NCBI RefSeq assembly: GCF_023115355.1
Contig: NZ_CP096019.1
Location: 1,798,001 to 1,862,000 of the forward strand
Source of the DNA: Halocatena salina
GTDB taxonomy: Archaea; Halobacteriota; Halobacteria; Halobacteriales; Haloarculaceae
Length of the DNA stretch: 64,000 nt
Direction: 5' to 3'
Under the pieces are notes generated by a model. That model was not told the DNA's origin. It was given only the letters and a program-made list of their open reading frames with translations, and ran no database searches. The number at the start of each line of letters is the position of its first letter. Position 1 is the first letter of the stretch. Position numbers and translations under genes: made by a program. Of the stretch, positions 26,235 to 34,926 are shown piece by piece.

Positions 26235-27128
26235 TCACTGCTCGAAATGGTCCAACAGGAGTGCAGTGACCCGATCCGGATGCTCGTGAGTGATCCAGTG
26301 GGTGGCGTGGGGAAACCGTTTGAGATCTCCGTGTTCGCAGTAACCGAGGCTCCGTTCGGCCATCTCGGGCACGAGCGCCTGATCGTTCTCGCCCCACACG
26401 ATCCGCGTCGGAACCGTGACCCGCTTGTCAGGGACCGTCGGCCGGTACCGGAGGGCTCGGTACCAGTTGATCATCGCGGTCGGCGCGCCTGCCTGTGTCC
26501 ACGCACGGCGGTATCGGTCGAACGCTTCCTCGGTGAACGTTCCCGGCTGCGATCCGTCCCGCATCGCGCTCACCCACGGCTCGAAGTCGGCTCGTTTCAC
26601 GTACCACTCGGGAAGACGAGGAATCTGGAACTGAAAGATGTAGCTGCTTTTGAACAGCTGTATGAGGCTCGAACGCAGCGTATCAACGAACACCGCGGGA
26701 TGGGGCACGTTGACGATGCCGAGACGGTCGACGATCTCGGGACGACGAAGCGCCAGATCCCATGCCACGGCCGCTCCCCAGTCGTGTCCGATGATGTGAG
26801 CGGACTCGCGCCCCTCCGTTTCGAGGAGCGCAGCGACGTCCGCCGAAAGCCGAGACAGCCGGTAGGGACGGACACCGGTGGGTTTCTCGCTCAGGTTGTA
26901 GCCGCGTTGGTCGGGAACGAGTACCCGGTATCCCGAATTCACGAACGGCTTGATGTACTCCGACCACTGGTACCAGAACTCCGGAAACCCATGTAAGAAC
27001 ACGATGAGCTCCGCGTCAGTCTCACCGGCTGTGACGACGTGTAGCTCCACGCCGTCGACCGACCGAATCGCTGCTTCGGCCGAGGGAACGTCCGGAAGGG
27101 CGTCGGCTGGGGACTTCCGTGCGGTCAT
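26235..27128 (-). CDS. Alpha/beta hydrolase, epoxide hydrolase type
   Basis: A 297-aa hydrolase. The oxyanion motif HGFPEFWYQW near residue 46 and the nucleophile loop GHDWGAAVAW, with aspartate as nucleophile, are those of soluble epoxide hydrolases. Other features are VWGENDQA with the acidic residue and a histidine near the C-terminus (HATHWITHEHP). It probably converts epoxides to vicinal diols; haloalkane dehalogenase is a less likely alternative. The ATG at 27128 was preferred to a long in-frame extension to 27554, which overlaps the MscS gene. Confidence 0.83.
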   Translation of the reverse strand: MTARKSPADALPDVPSAEAAIRSVDGVELHVVTAGETDAELIVFLHGFPEFWYQWSEYIKPFVNSGYRVLVPDQRGYNLSEKPTGVRPYRLSRLSADVAALLETEGRESAHIIGHDWGAAVAWDLALRRPEIVDRLGIVNVPHPAVFVDTLRSSLIQLFKSSYIFQFQIPRLPEWYVKRADFEPWVSAMRDGSQPGTFTEEAFDRYRRAWTQAGAPTAMINWYRALRYRPTVPDKRVTVPTRIVWGENDQALVPEMAERSLGYCEHGDLKRFPHATHWITHEHPDRVTALLLDHFEQ

Positions 27129-27237
27129 GGTGTGCTCGAACGATCGAAATTCGGGAATGACGCACAAAATACCTCGGTGGAGTCTGTCAGAATAAGCACG
27201 CCGTGAATCGTTCCTGATCCTACGGTCGAAAGCGAGA

Positions 27238-28023
27238 CTAGGACCTGATTCGTACGATCCCAGAACGGAGCACGAGGTGGTTCGGGAGGATGAACTCCTC
27301 CTCGTCGCTCTCGATGTGGGTTGCGAACAGCCCCACCTCCTGTACGATGCCGCGATGGTCGTCGATGTTGACCGTGTCACCGATCGAATATGGCTCCGAA
27401 AAGATGAGGAACACACCGGCAGCCCCCGCAGCGAGGAGATCTTTGAATGCGAGTCCTCCCAATACGATGATGCCGAGCAGATAGCCACCAAGAACGACAA
27501 GCAGTGCACCGGTTTCGATTCTGAGTTGTGCGAGCGCGATGAGCGAGGCGACAAAGAGAATGCTGTATTTGACCGCAGATGGGAGCAGTGACACCTCGGT
27601 GAGCTTTACGTCCTGAAGCGACTGTTTGATCTCGACTTCGGCTTTGTCGCCGACGATGAGACCGATGATCACGACCAGCGCGGCGACAAACACCTGCAAC
27701 AGATATCCTCGAAGCAGTTCGAGATAGTACCTCGTATCGAGTACGCCACCGATGCTCAGCGTCAGTCCGACCGCGAGCGCGATGAGAAACAGCGTGATGA
27801 GCCCCGACAGCAGCCCGATCGTCGACGTTCCGAGCCGATTGACTGTCCGCTCGAATCGTGTTCCTTCGACCCCCTCGGGAACCTCGGCCGCGATGAAAAG
27901 TCGTCGGCTGAGTCGACCGATGATGATAGCGACCAACACGCCGGTGACGAACACCACGAGCGGAAGGATCGAATTCGAGAGATCTCTCAAAAACCCATCC
28001 ACTATCTGCGCTATTTCTGCCAT
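27238..28023 (-). CDS. mscS: MscS-type mechanosensitive channel
   Basis: A 261-aa membrane protein with about five hydrophobic segments; the last two include the glycine- and alanine-rich pore helix GLAFKDLLAAGAAGVFLIF. It is followed by the start of the MscS beta domain (PYSIGDTVNIDDHRGIVQEV and ILPNHLVL). The C-terminal cytoplasmic alpha-beta part is very short, so the vestibule may be reduced. It should release solutes upon hypo-osmotic shock. It follows the diadenylate cyclase gene with a single-base gap, an operon that links c-di-AMP with osmotic control. Start chosen at the ATG at 28023 for that spacing. Confidence 0.83.
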   Translation of the reverse strand: MAEIAQIVDGFLRDLSNSILPLVVFVTGVLVAIIIGRLSRRLFIAAEVPEGVEGTRFERTVNRLGTSTIGLLSGLITLFLIALAVGLTLSIGGVLDTRYYLELLRGYLLQVFVAALVVIIGLIVGDKAEVEIKQSLQDVKLTEVSLLPSAVKYSILFVASLIALAQLRIETGALLVVLGGYLLGIIVLGGLAFKDLLAAGAAGVFLIFSEPYSIGDTVNIDDHRGIVQEVGLFATHIESDEEEFILPNHLVLRSGIVRIRS

Positions 28024-28024
28024 T

Positions 28025-28837
28025 TTAATATGCCTCCGGATCAAGCTCGAATATCAGCTCCCCACCCGAAAATGCACGCACTAACCCATCGCTTTCGGAT
28101 AATACGATAGCGATGGCGTTCGTATCACGGGTGATCGCACCCGCAGCCATGTGGCGCGTGCCCAACCCTTTCGGAATGTCGACGCCCTCCGCAGCCGGTT
28201 CGAGATACCGATAGGCAGAGACGATCTTTCCGGAATCAGAGATCACGAAGGCGCCGTCCAGCCGCGAAAATTCCTTCAACATCACGTCGACGATCGGATC
28301 CCCGACGTGTACGTGTGATTTCTCGAAGGGATTGTACGACAGAGACCGCGATTTGTTCATCACCTTTCCGGCGTCACCGACTACGAACAATGCTCCGACT
28401 GGTTTGCCTTTCTGGCCTTTCTTTCCGAGTCCGATCACGACCTCCAACACGTTTCGGATGACCGATGGCTCAGCCCGGGAGTTAACGAACAGATCGTAGA
28501 TGCCTGTGTGTGTGAACTCTCCTGCTCGAATACGGATCACTGAATCGATGCCATCATCAAAGAGATTCATCGCACAGAGAATGATCGTACCCGTGTCGAT
28601 GTACTCTTGATCGATCCCTCCTTCCATCCCGAATCGGATCCGCTCTTTGATGTCGTTAAACTCGATCGGTAACTCGATGAATAGCTCCGCTCCAACCGTG
28701 TTCTCCACTGCCACCACGATGACCGGTACGTCGGACTCATCGACGATCGTTTCGTAGTCAGCGGTGCTCGGGGAGAACAAAAACACGGCATCGATATCCG
28801 CGACGAGATCCGTCACTACCCCCCCCAGTCCAGACAT
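28025..28837 (-). CDS. dacZ: Diadenylate cyclase DacZ
   Basis: Makes cyclic di-AMP from two ATP. The 270-aa protein has an N-terminal alpha/beta domain followed by the DisA_N/DAC catalytic domain (about residues 110-250), with the metal/ATP motif LDGAFVIS and the second motif LGTRHMAAGAI (the RHxxA signature). This is the archaeal DacZ arrangement, known to be essential and tightly balanced in Haloferax volcanii. Cytoplasmic. The mscS gene follows directly, suggesting that c-di-AMP level and the osmotic channel are co-regulated. Confidence 0.88.
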   Translation of the reverse strand: MSGLGGVVTDLVADIDAVFLFSPSTADYETIVDESDVPVIVVAVENTVGAELFIELPIEFNDIKERIRFGMEGGIDQEYIDTGTIILCAMNLFDDGIDSVIRIRAGEFTHTGIYDLFVNSRAEPSVIRNVLEVVIGLGKKGQKGKPVGALFVVGDAGKVMNKSRSLSYNPFEKSHVHVGDPIVDVMLKEFSRLDGAFVISDSGKIVSAYRYLEPAAEGVDIPKGLGTRHMAAGAITRDTNAIAIVLSESDGLVRAFSGGELIFELDPEAY

Positions 28838-28921
28838 ACTGTGTCTCTACTGTTGATGGAGGCGCGATACAGGAAAACCTTTCCGGCCGATTCTGCCACG
28901 TCTTCACGAGCCACACCCCTC

Positions 28922-30364
28922 TCAGCGTCCGTTCGTCGGCTCCGTGGCGTCGGTTTCTCGTTCGGACAACAGTTGTTTTGCCTCTCGAAGGAGTCCATCG
29001 AGAATTTCGGGTGTGGTCGGATGATAGGCGCGGTCGGGGATGTTCTCGACATCCATCTCGTTTTCGATGACGATCTGCATCGTCTTCGCCATCACGTCGG
29101 CGTGATAGTGAAGTCCTTGGTAGCCGAGCACCGTGCCATCGGTGTTGACGACGAGTCGCGCGAGTCCTTCTGGCGCGTCTTTTGTGGTGAAAACGCCGTC
29201 ATCGTTGGCGTGCCGGTCGACTGTGATGTGCTCGATGTTAGCCGTGCGGGCCGACGCTGCAGTGTGTCCGACGCGGACGATCGGATACACGCCGAGCCCG
29301 GCAAACACCACTCGATGAGTCACGTTCTCGTAGGATCGCAGACTCCGACCGTCCCGATGCCGAAGGATGTTGTCAGCCGCTCTGTGTCCCTGTTCTTTGG
29401 CCACATGGAGGATCGGTTCTCTGTCGTTCGCGTCCCCAACGACAAACGTGCGCTCGTCATCGCGGGTTTGCATCGTGTCTTGAACCCACTCTCCGCTCGG
29501 TTCGATCGCCGTCCGTTCGAGCCTGAGTCCGTCGAGTGCGGGCTGTCGACCCGTGAACACGAACAGCTCCTCGGCATCGATCGTCCGTGTCGTGCCCCCC
29601 TCCTCGACAGTCAGCCGAACGCCCTGTTCGGTCGTTTCGAGTGCTCTTTCGCGCGTGTTCGTTCGGATATCGACATCGAACTTCTCACGATACAGCGATA
29701 GGAGCTCGTCTCCGAACAGCGCGTCGTGGCCGTCCAGCGGACGATCGTCGTGTTCGATCACCGTCAGATCGACATCACCCGCTTCGGCCAGATACGGAAC
29801 CAGCTCGATTCCGACAGCACCAAACCCCATCACGATTCCTGAATCGGGGAACCCGGTCGCATCGAGTACGTCCGCACTAGTCATGAATTCGACGTCGTCA
29901 ATCCCCGGTAGCTCTGGGATCGATGGTTTCGAACCCGTGGCAACGACGACGTAATCCGGTGTGATCTCTCTTTCGCCGACCGCTACTGTGTGGTCGTCGA
30001 CGAACTGCGCTGTATCGTGGATGAACTCGACTCCCGTTTGGTCCGTGAGTTTCCGAACAGCTTCGCGTCGGTGTGCACCGAACTCCGCTACGTGTTCGTC
30101 TTTGGTTTCGACGGTCCGCTCGAGCGCCACGGACGGTATCGACGCTGAGAGACGGTCGTCGTGACGAGCCTGAAACCGGTGGGCAGCCGCAGATAACACC
30201 TCTTTCGACGGCATACATCCCCGGAGAATACAGAGTCCACCGGGCTCGTCGTCGTCCACAAGCGTGAGTCGAACGTCGGCGTCCGCGAGCGCGTTTGCGA
30301 CGGCTACCCCGGCACTTCCGTAGGCCCCGATGATGAGGACGTGTGTCACACAGAAAGAGGACAC
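28922..30364 (-). CDS. Dihydrolipoamide dehydrogenase-like flavoprotein disulfide reductase
   Basis: Class I pyridine nucleotide-disulfide oxidoreductase, 480 aa. FAD motif IIGAYGSAGVA; the redox-active pair is in GGLCILRGCMPSKEV (Cys-x4-Cys, normal spacing); NAD-binding VMGFGAVGIELV; FAD motif FVVGDAN; and the C-terminal catalytic HPTTPE. It may act on lipoamide, mercuric ion or another disulfide; no 2-oxoacid dehydrogenase genes are adjacent, so the partner is unknown. The start may be the ATG at 30364 or an in-frame GTG five codons later. Divergent from the dacZ operon only in function, since both are on the minus strand. Confidence 0.8.
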   Translation of the reverse strand: MSSFCVTHVLIIGAYGSAGVAVANALADADVRLTLVDDDEPGGLCILRGCMPSKEVLSAAAHRFQARHDDRLSASIPSVALERTVETKDEHVAEFGAHRREAVRKLTDQTGVEFIHDTAQFVDDHTVAVGEREITPDYVVVATGSKPSIPELPGIDDVEFMTSADVLDATGFPDSGIVMGFGAVGIELVPYLAEAGDVDLTVIEHDDRPLDGHDALFGDELLSLYREKFDVDIRTNTRERALETTEQGVRLTVEEGGTTRTIDAEELFVFTGRQPALDGLRLERTAIEPSGEWVQDTMQTRDDERTFVVGDANDREPILHVAKEQGHRAADNILRHRDGRSLRSYENVTHRVVFAGLGVYPIVRVGHTAASARTANIEHITVDRHANDDGVFTTKDAPEGLARLVVNTDGTVLGYQGLHYHADVMAKTMQIVIENEMDVENIPDRAYHPTTPEILDGLLREAKQLLSERETDATEPTNGR

Positions 30365-30428
30365 TGCCAGGCGTTTAGTTATACCGGGGGATGGCCAACC
30401 AGCAGCGGGGGAGTGTCAACGCACTATC

Positions 30429-30587
30429 CTACACCTGGGAACTGATCTCCACCGCCACATCGGATTGTATCCACGCGCGGTGGTTGTTCGGGTCGTATAT
30501 CACTACCTCACCGTCTTCGAGTTCGAGAACGATACAGTCCTGCTCGGTGTCATCGCCGTTCGTGCCGTCGTATGTTCGTGTACTCAT
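30429..30587 (-). CDS. Small haloarchaeal protein, DUF7331-like
   Basis: A 52-aa acidic protein (TEQDCIVLELEDGEVVIYDPNN, then AWIQSD). The short beta-strand pattern with VVIYD and AWIQS resembles a family of tiny haloarchaeal proteins annotated DUF7331. Function unknown. The upstream in-frame extension is hydrophobic and AT-rich and reads through the promoter area, so the ATG at 30587 is preferred. Confidence 0.6.
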   Translation of the reverse strand: MSTRTYDGTNGDDTEQDCIVLELEDGEVVIYDPNNHRAWIQSDVAVEISSQV

Positions 30588-30790
30588 TGTCCTGTCGTGC
30601 CGGGCGGATTGTTTCCATGTCCTAGTATACCACAAGATAATATAAGCTTTCAGTAACCGGAAGGTTAATGGGGGTATAATGTTAATTGATAGCACTACAC
30701 AAAATTATTTGAGCGGGCGACTTTCGCTTCCGACTCGCTTTGTGTTATACAGGAGCCGTATCGTGGTATGGAGGAATTACTTCGTTTATC

Positions 30791-30964
30791 TCAGGCCGTG
30801 GTGCGGGTATCAGATTCGATGTCGTCGATCTTCACGAACCCGTACCCACACTCCGGGCATCTCCACTTCGTTTTCTCGCCCAGTTGGACGAGCGTACTCG
30901 CCGTTCGGTAGAAGTTGTGTGTTTCCTCACAAGACGGGCAGTAATGTTCGATTTCCAGACTCAT
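30791..30964 (-). CDS. Small zinc beta-ribbon protein, DUF7838-like
   Basis: A 57-aa protein with two CxxC pairs, CPSC (residues 8-11) and CPEC (34-37), forming a zinc ribbon, separated by HNFYRTASTLVQLGEKTKW. It resembles the haloarchaeal DUF7838 proteins. Its role is unknown, although the fold is like ribbons that bind nucleic acid. Divergent from the methylthiotransferase gene, whose start lies 88 bases away. The ATG at 30964 removes an 8-residue unconserved extension. Confidence 0.7.
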   Translation of the reverse strand: MSLEIEHYCPSCEETHNFYRTASTLVQLGEKTKWRCPECGYGFVKIDDIESDTRTTA

Positions 30965-31052
30965 AGTTTCTCTTGTTGGACCGTCCACTTCACGCTTTCC
31001 ACGTGATGAAGCGTCGTGTTTTTCCCGCTACGAGCCGGAACTGACGATAGCG

Positions 31053-32315
31053 ATGGCCCGCTACCACATCGAGACGTACGGTTGCACGGCCAACCGTGGT
31101 GAGAGCCGCCAGATCGAGCGGCTGCTCCGCGATGGGGGACATCACCCGGTTGACGGTCCCGAGGAGGCCGACGTTGCGATCCTCAACACGTGTACCGTTG
31201 TCGAGAAAACCGAGCGCAACATGCTGACGCGGGCCAAAGAGCTCGAATCGGAGACGGCAGATCTCATCGTCACGGGCTGTATGGCGCTCGCTCAAGGTGA
31301 GCTGTTCGAGGGCATCGACGCGGAGGTGCTCCACTGGGATGCGGTTCCGACTGCCATTCGAAACGGTGAGTGTCCGACGACGACACCGGGCACGGAACCG
31401 GTGTTGGACGGCGTGGTAGGAATCCTCCCGATCGCCCGGGGCTGTATGAGCGACTGTTCCTACTGTATCACCAAGAAAGCTACCGGGAAGATCGACAGTC
31501 CGCCGGTCGAGGAGAACGTCGAGAAAGCCCGTGCGCTCGTTCACGCGGGAGCCAAAGAACTCCGTATCACGGGGCAGGACACAGGGGTGTACGGATGGGA
31601 TACGGGCGAACGCAAGCTCCACACCCTGCTCGAACGGATCTGTGACATCGACGCTGACTTTCGCGTTCGCGTCGGAATGGCCAACCCCAAGGGACTACAC
31701 GGCATCCGCGATGAACTCGCTTCGGTGTTCGCCAACAACGAGAAGCTGTACAACTTCATCCACGCTCCCGTTCAGTCGGGTAGCAACGACGTTCTCGGTG
31801 ACATGCGCCGCCAGCATCAGGTTCAGGAGTTCGTCGAAGTGGTCGAAACGTTCGATTCGGCGCTCGACCACTGGACGCTCTCGACGGACTTCATCGTCGG
31901 CTTCCCGAGCGAAACCGACGCCGACTACAGGCAGAGTCTCGCGTTGTTGCGCGAGGTCCGTCCCGAAAAGATCAACGTGACACGCTTTTCCAAACGTCCC
32001 GGGACCGACGCCGCACAGCGTAAGGGTCTCGGCGGTACGATCAAGAAAGAACGCTCTTCGGAGATGGTCGAAGAGAAAATGGAGATCGTCGGCGACGCCT
32101 ACCGCGACATGGTGGGAGAACGCCACGAGGTGCTCGTCGTCGAGCAGGGCACGGGCGATTCGGTGAAATGTTACGACGAAGCCTACCGACAGGTCATCAT
32201 CAAAAACGCCACCGAGCACGATATCCAACCGGGCGAGTTCGTGACGGTTGAGATCACCAGCGCCGAAACGGTGTACTGCTTTGGCGAACCCGTTTCCGTT
32301 TGCGTTTCCGAGTGA
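31053..32315 (+). CDS. tRNA t6A37 methylthiotransferase (MtaB/CDKAL1 type)
   Basis: Radical SAM enzyme that converts t6A37 to ms2t6A37 in tRNAs reading ANN codons. The 420-aa protein has the N-terminal UPF0004 domain with three cysteines for the auxiliary 4Fe-4S cluster (ETYGCTANRGE, LNTCTV, GCMALAQ), the radical SAM motif RGCMSDCSYCI (CxxxCxxC, near residue 130) and a C-terminal TRAM RNA-binding domain (about residues 360-420). The CTANRGES start and length match the archaeal and eukaryotic e-MtaB group. Confidence 0.88.
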   Translation: MARYHIETYGCTANRGESRQIERLLRDGGHHPVDGPEEADVAILNTCTVVEKTERNMLTRAKELESETADLIVTGCMALAQGELFEGIDAEVLHWDAVPTAIRNGECPTTTPGTEPVLDGVVGILPIARGCMSDCSYCITKKATGKIDSPPVEENVEKARALVHAGAKELRITGQDTGVYGWDTGERKLHTLLERICDIDADFRVRVGMANPKGLHGIRDELASVFANNEKLYNFIHAPVQSGSNDVLGDMRRQHQVQEFVEVVETFDSALDHWTLSTDFIVGFPSETDADYRQSLALLREVRPEKINVTRFSKRPGTDAAQRKGLGGTIKKERSSEMVEEKMEIVGDAYRDMVGERHEVLVVEQGTGDSVKCYDEAYRQVIIKNATEHDIQPGEFVTVEITSAETVYCFGEPVSVCVSE

Positions 32316-32370
32316 TCGTTTCGGCCGTTTCGATCGTTCCGCTCACACAACGGTTATCCAACCGTTTCCA

Positions 32371-33294
32371 TCACTCTATTCCGTTCGTATCAGTTCCGTC
32401 AGTATAGCTGTCATCGGTGTCCTTCCACTCACCGAGTTCCTTCGGGTCGAGATGCACGAACACGTCGTCGACTTCGGGGATATCCCGAATCGATTCGACG
32501 ACGTCGGTTTCGATGTCGTGGGCGTCGGTGAGCGACCGATTTCCTTCTATTTCGAGATGGAGGCTCACGTCAACCTCGGGTCCCACGTGGTGTGGTACGA
32601 CGTCGTGAACCCCGTGGACATCGGGGTGTGAGAGTGCCCGGTCGATGATCTCCTCACGGAGTTCCTCGGGTGGTGCGACTCCGATGAGATAGCCGACGTT
32701 GTCGACCACGATCTCGATGCCCGTATACATGATCCCAAGGGAAACGACAGCCCCAGCCACCGGGTCGAGCACCGGCCAGCCGACGCTCGCGCCGAGAACC
32801 CCGATCAATGCCGCGAGTGCGGTGAGAACGTCGGCGCGATTGTCCAGCGCCGTTGCTTCGATGGCTGGAGAGTGGTACGTTCGGCTCATCCGGAGGCAGT
32901 ACCGATAGAGAAGGTATTTCACGCCTGCAGCCCCTCCAAGCACGGCGATCGCGGGCAGTCCACCGACAGCGACAGCTCCCGTTTCGATGGACTGGACTGC
33001 GTTGTAGAGCACGGCGACTCCAGCGATGAGGATTCCGAGCGCGACGAACAACGAGACGAACGGCTCGATCCGCTCGTGTCCGTGAGGGTGGTCGGGATCC
33101 GGTGGCTGTGTCGTCACGTACAAGCCCCAAACGACGACGAGACTGTACACCCCATCAGCGAGACTGTTTACCGCTTCCGACCCGACTGCGATCGATCCCG
33201 TCGCAAGATACACCCCACCCTTAGCTACCACGAGGATAGCGTTGACTCCCAACACGAGGAGTCCGACGCGTCGAAGGGCTGTGGTTCGATTCAT
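32371..33294 (-). CDS. Cation diffusion facilitator transporter
   Basis: A 307-aa membrane protein of the CDF/ZnT family exporting divalent metal ions in exchange for protons. Six hydrophobic segments are visible. The metal-site residues are in the second (SEAVNSLADGVYS) and fifth (ALDNRADVLTAL) segments, i.e. D/N-rich sites that differ from the histidine-containing zinc site; manganese or iron is therefore as likely as zinc. The cytoplasmic C-terminal domain shows HDVVPHHVGPEVDVSLH with ferredoxin-like strands, ending in an acidic tail. Confidence 0.83.
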   Translation of the reverse strand: MNRTTALRRVGLLVLGVNAILVVAKGGVYLATGSIAVGSEAVNSLADGVYSLVVVWGLYVTTQPPDPDHPHGHERIEPFVSLFVALGILIAGVAVLYNAVQSIETGAVAVGGLPAIAVLGGAAGVKYLLYRYCLRMSRTYHSPAIEATALDNRADVLTALAALIGVLGASVGWPVLDPVAGAVVSLGIMYTGIEIVVDNVGYLIGVAPPEELREEIIDRALSHPDVHGVHDVVPHHVGPEVDVSLHLEIEGNRSLTDAHDIETDVVESIRDIPEVDDVFVHLDPKELGEWKDTDDSYTDGTDTNGIE

Positions 33295-33326
33295 CGTCCG
33301 TATGTGTCATCTAGTTCGACCGTCGT

Positions 33327-33866
33327 TCACTCTCTTCGTTCGATCCCGACCGCGCCCGCACCGGTGGTATCGGTCCCGTTCTGTGTGGTGAACGCCTCGT
33401 ACAGACGGTCGTAGGTGTTCTCGATGGCCTCGACGATGACTTTCGTATCGCCGATGACGGGCATGAAGTTCGTATCCTCTTCCCACCGGGGTACGACATG
33501 GGTGTGGAGATGGTCACTGATCGAACCGCCAGCTCCGTGGCCGAGGTTACACCCCATGTTGAATCCGTCCGGATCGAAGGTTTGTTCGAGTGCGGCGAGC
33601 GTCCGCTGTTTCAACCGGGCGTGGTCGAGCAACACCGAATCCGATAGCTCACCGTACTCACCCGTGTGTGTCTCCGGGATGACCATCACGTGACCCGGAT
33701 TGTACGGATAGTTGTTGAGCAACACGTACGCGTGCTCGCTCCGAGCGACGATCCGACTCTCCCGGTCCTGTTCGGCCGTCGGGAGTTCACAGAAGACACA
33801 GCCGCCGTCTTCGTCCTCGTCTCGCTCGACCCATTCGATTCGCCACGGCGCGAACACCTGTTCCAT
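33327..33866 (-). CDS. HIT domain nucleotide hydrolase/transferase
   Basis: A 179-aa histidine-triad protein. The catalytic HIT motif is HLHTHVVP, and a zinc-binding CVFC pair lies near residue 22. It has NNYPYNPGHVMVIPETHTG, the classic HIT N-terminal half. Likely substrates are dinucleoside polyphosphates or nucleotide-sugar-like AMP conjugates. The ATG at 33866 is chosen because FAPWRIEWVE is the conserved start; an upstream ATG would add six residues. The 33-base gap to the CDF gene downstream suggests possible co-transcription. Confidence 0.85.
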   Translation of the reverse strand: MEQVFAPWRIEWVERDEDEDGGCVFCELPTAEQDRESRIVARSEHAYVLLNNYPYNPGHVMVIPETHTGEYGELSDSVLLDHARLKQRTLAALEQTFDPDGFNMGCNLGHGAGGSISDHLHTHVVPRWEEDTNFMPVIGDTKVIVEAIENTYDRLYEAFTTQNGTDTTGAGAVGIERRE

Positions 33867-34080
33867 GACCGTTTTCCGTCCCACGAGCCGTTAAGCATAG
33901 CGTACCGTTCTTGCGAGATACCCATGCCTATTTAAACATAATGGCCCATTCGGATCCGTTTTCCGTCAGACCGTTTTAGAAACGGTTCTAAACGCTCTCA
34001 ACGGAACTAGAACGATTACCACCAAAATCGGCTTCCGTAATGCGAAAATCGATGTGAACTACCCCCAACGGAAATGGGTT

Positions 34081-34088
34081 TTTATACC
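34081..34088 (+). promoter_or_regulatory. TATA box of the small zinc protein gene at 34112
   Basis: TTTATACC, 24-31 bases before the ATG, preceded by GGGT as upstream element. This predicts a leaderless mRNA. Confidence 0.6.
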
Positions 34089-34111
34089 CGTTAGTCTGGT
34101 AGCAGTGATCG

Positions 34112-34318
34112 ATGAAAGCCTCCAAGCAGCAGTCGAAGCAGGCGGATGTCCACGAGATGTGTTCGGCGTGCGGACGCGAAACGCCTCACGACGTATCTGT
34201 CAAGATCCTCACTGAGAGCAGCAAGCCAGAAAACGCGCAGTTTTCTCGTGAACCGTATCGCGTTAGCGTCTGTCAGATCTGTGGTTCGGAAACGTCGCTT
34301 CGGATGAACAACGCCTAA
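34112..34318 (+). CDS. Small zinc beta-ribbon protein, DUF7835-like
   Basis: A 68-aa protein with CSAC (residues 17-20) and CQIC (54-57) zinc knuckles separated by a basic or polar beta region (HDVSVKILTESSKPENA, then QFSREPYRVSVC). It resembles haloarchaeal DUF7835. The lysine- and glutamine-rich N-terminus (KASKQQSKQ) is unusual for these acidic proteomes and could contact nucleic acid. Function unknown. Its stop overlaps the trpG stop on the other strand by four bases. Confidence 0.75.
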   Translation: MKASKQQSKQADVHEMCSACGRETPHDVSVKILTESSKPENAQFSREPYRVSVCQICGSETSLRMNNA

Positions 34319-34926
34319 ACCGTTCTGAGGAAATTCCGGACGATCTCGTGGCCCGCGTTCGTAAGCACGCTTTCGGGATGGAACTGGACGCAGCTGATCG
34401 GGTGCTCGCGGTGACGAACACCCATCACTAGATCGGCTGTTTCATGGGCTACTTCCGTGGTGGCTGTCACTTCGAAACACGCTGGTACGTCCGTGGCAAC
34501 GAGTGAGTGATAGCGTCCGCCGCGGATCGGATTGGGAAGTCCCTCGAATACGCCCTTCTCGTCGTGTTCGACTGGGACCGCTTTGCCGTGGATCGGTTGG
34601 GGTGCGTGATCGACCGTGCCGTCGTAGGCGTACACAGCGGCTTCCAGTCCGAGACAGATACCGAGCGTCGACACGGTGGTGCTCAATTCAGTGAGAACGT
34701 CGAGCGTGACGCCGACGTCTCGGTCGTTTTTTGGGTGTCCTGGGCCGGGACTGAGCACGATCGCATCCGGTTCGAGTGCACGGATGTCTTCGAGCGAGGC
34801 GGTGTTACGAACCACCTCGGTGGTCGCGTACTGGCTCACGTACTCGACGAGATTGTACGTGAACGAATCGAAATTATCGATGAAACAGACGTGCTTTCCC
34901 GTTTCTGCTGGTCGTTGGGTCGTCAT
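34315..34926 (-). CDS. trpG: Anthranilate synthase component II (glutamine amidotransferase)
   Basis: Supplies ammonia from glutamine to TrpE for anthranilate formation. The 203-aa class I amidotransferase begins FIDNFDSFTYNLVEY, has the nucleophile in LGICLGLEAAV and the His-Glu dyad in QFHPESVL. Last gene of trpDFEG; the start codon overlaps the trpE stop (ATGA). The usual GxCLGxQ motif has GLE in place of GHQ, a small deviation near the cysteine. PabA is the alternative, but the operon makes TrpG clear. Confidence 0.93.
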   Translation of the reverse strand: MTTQRPAETGKHVCFIDNFDSFTYNLVEYVSQYATTEVVRNTASLEDIRALEPDAIVLSPGPGHPKNDRDVGVTLDVLTELSTTVSTLGICLGLEAAVYAYDGTVDHAPQPIHGKAVPVEHDEKGVFEGLPNPIRGGRYHSLVATDVPACFEVTATTEVAHETADLVMGVRHREHPISCVQFHPESVLTNAGHEIVRNFLRTV

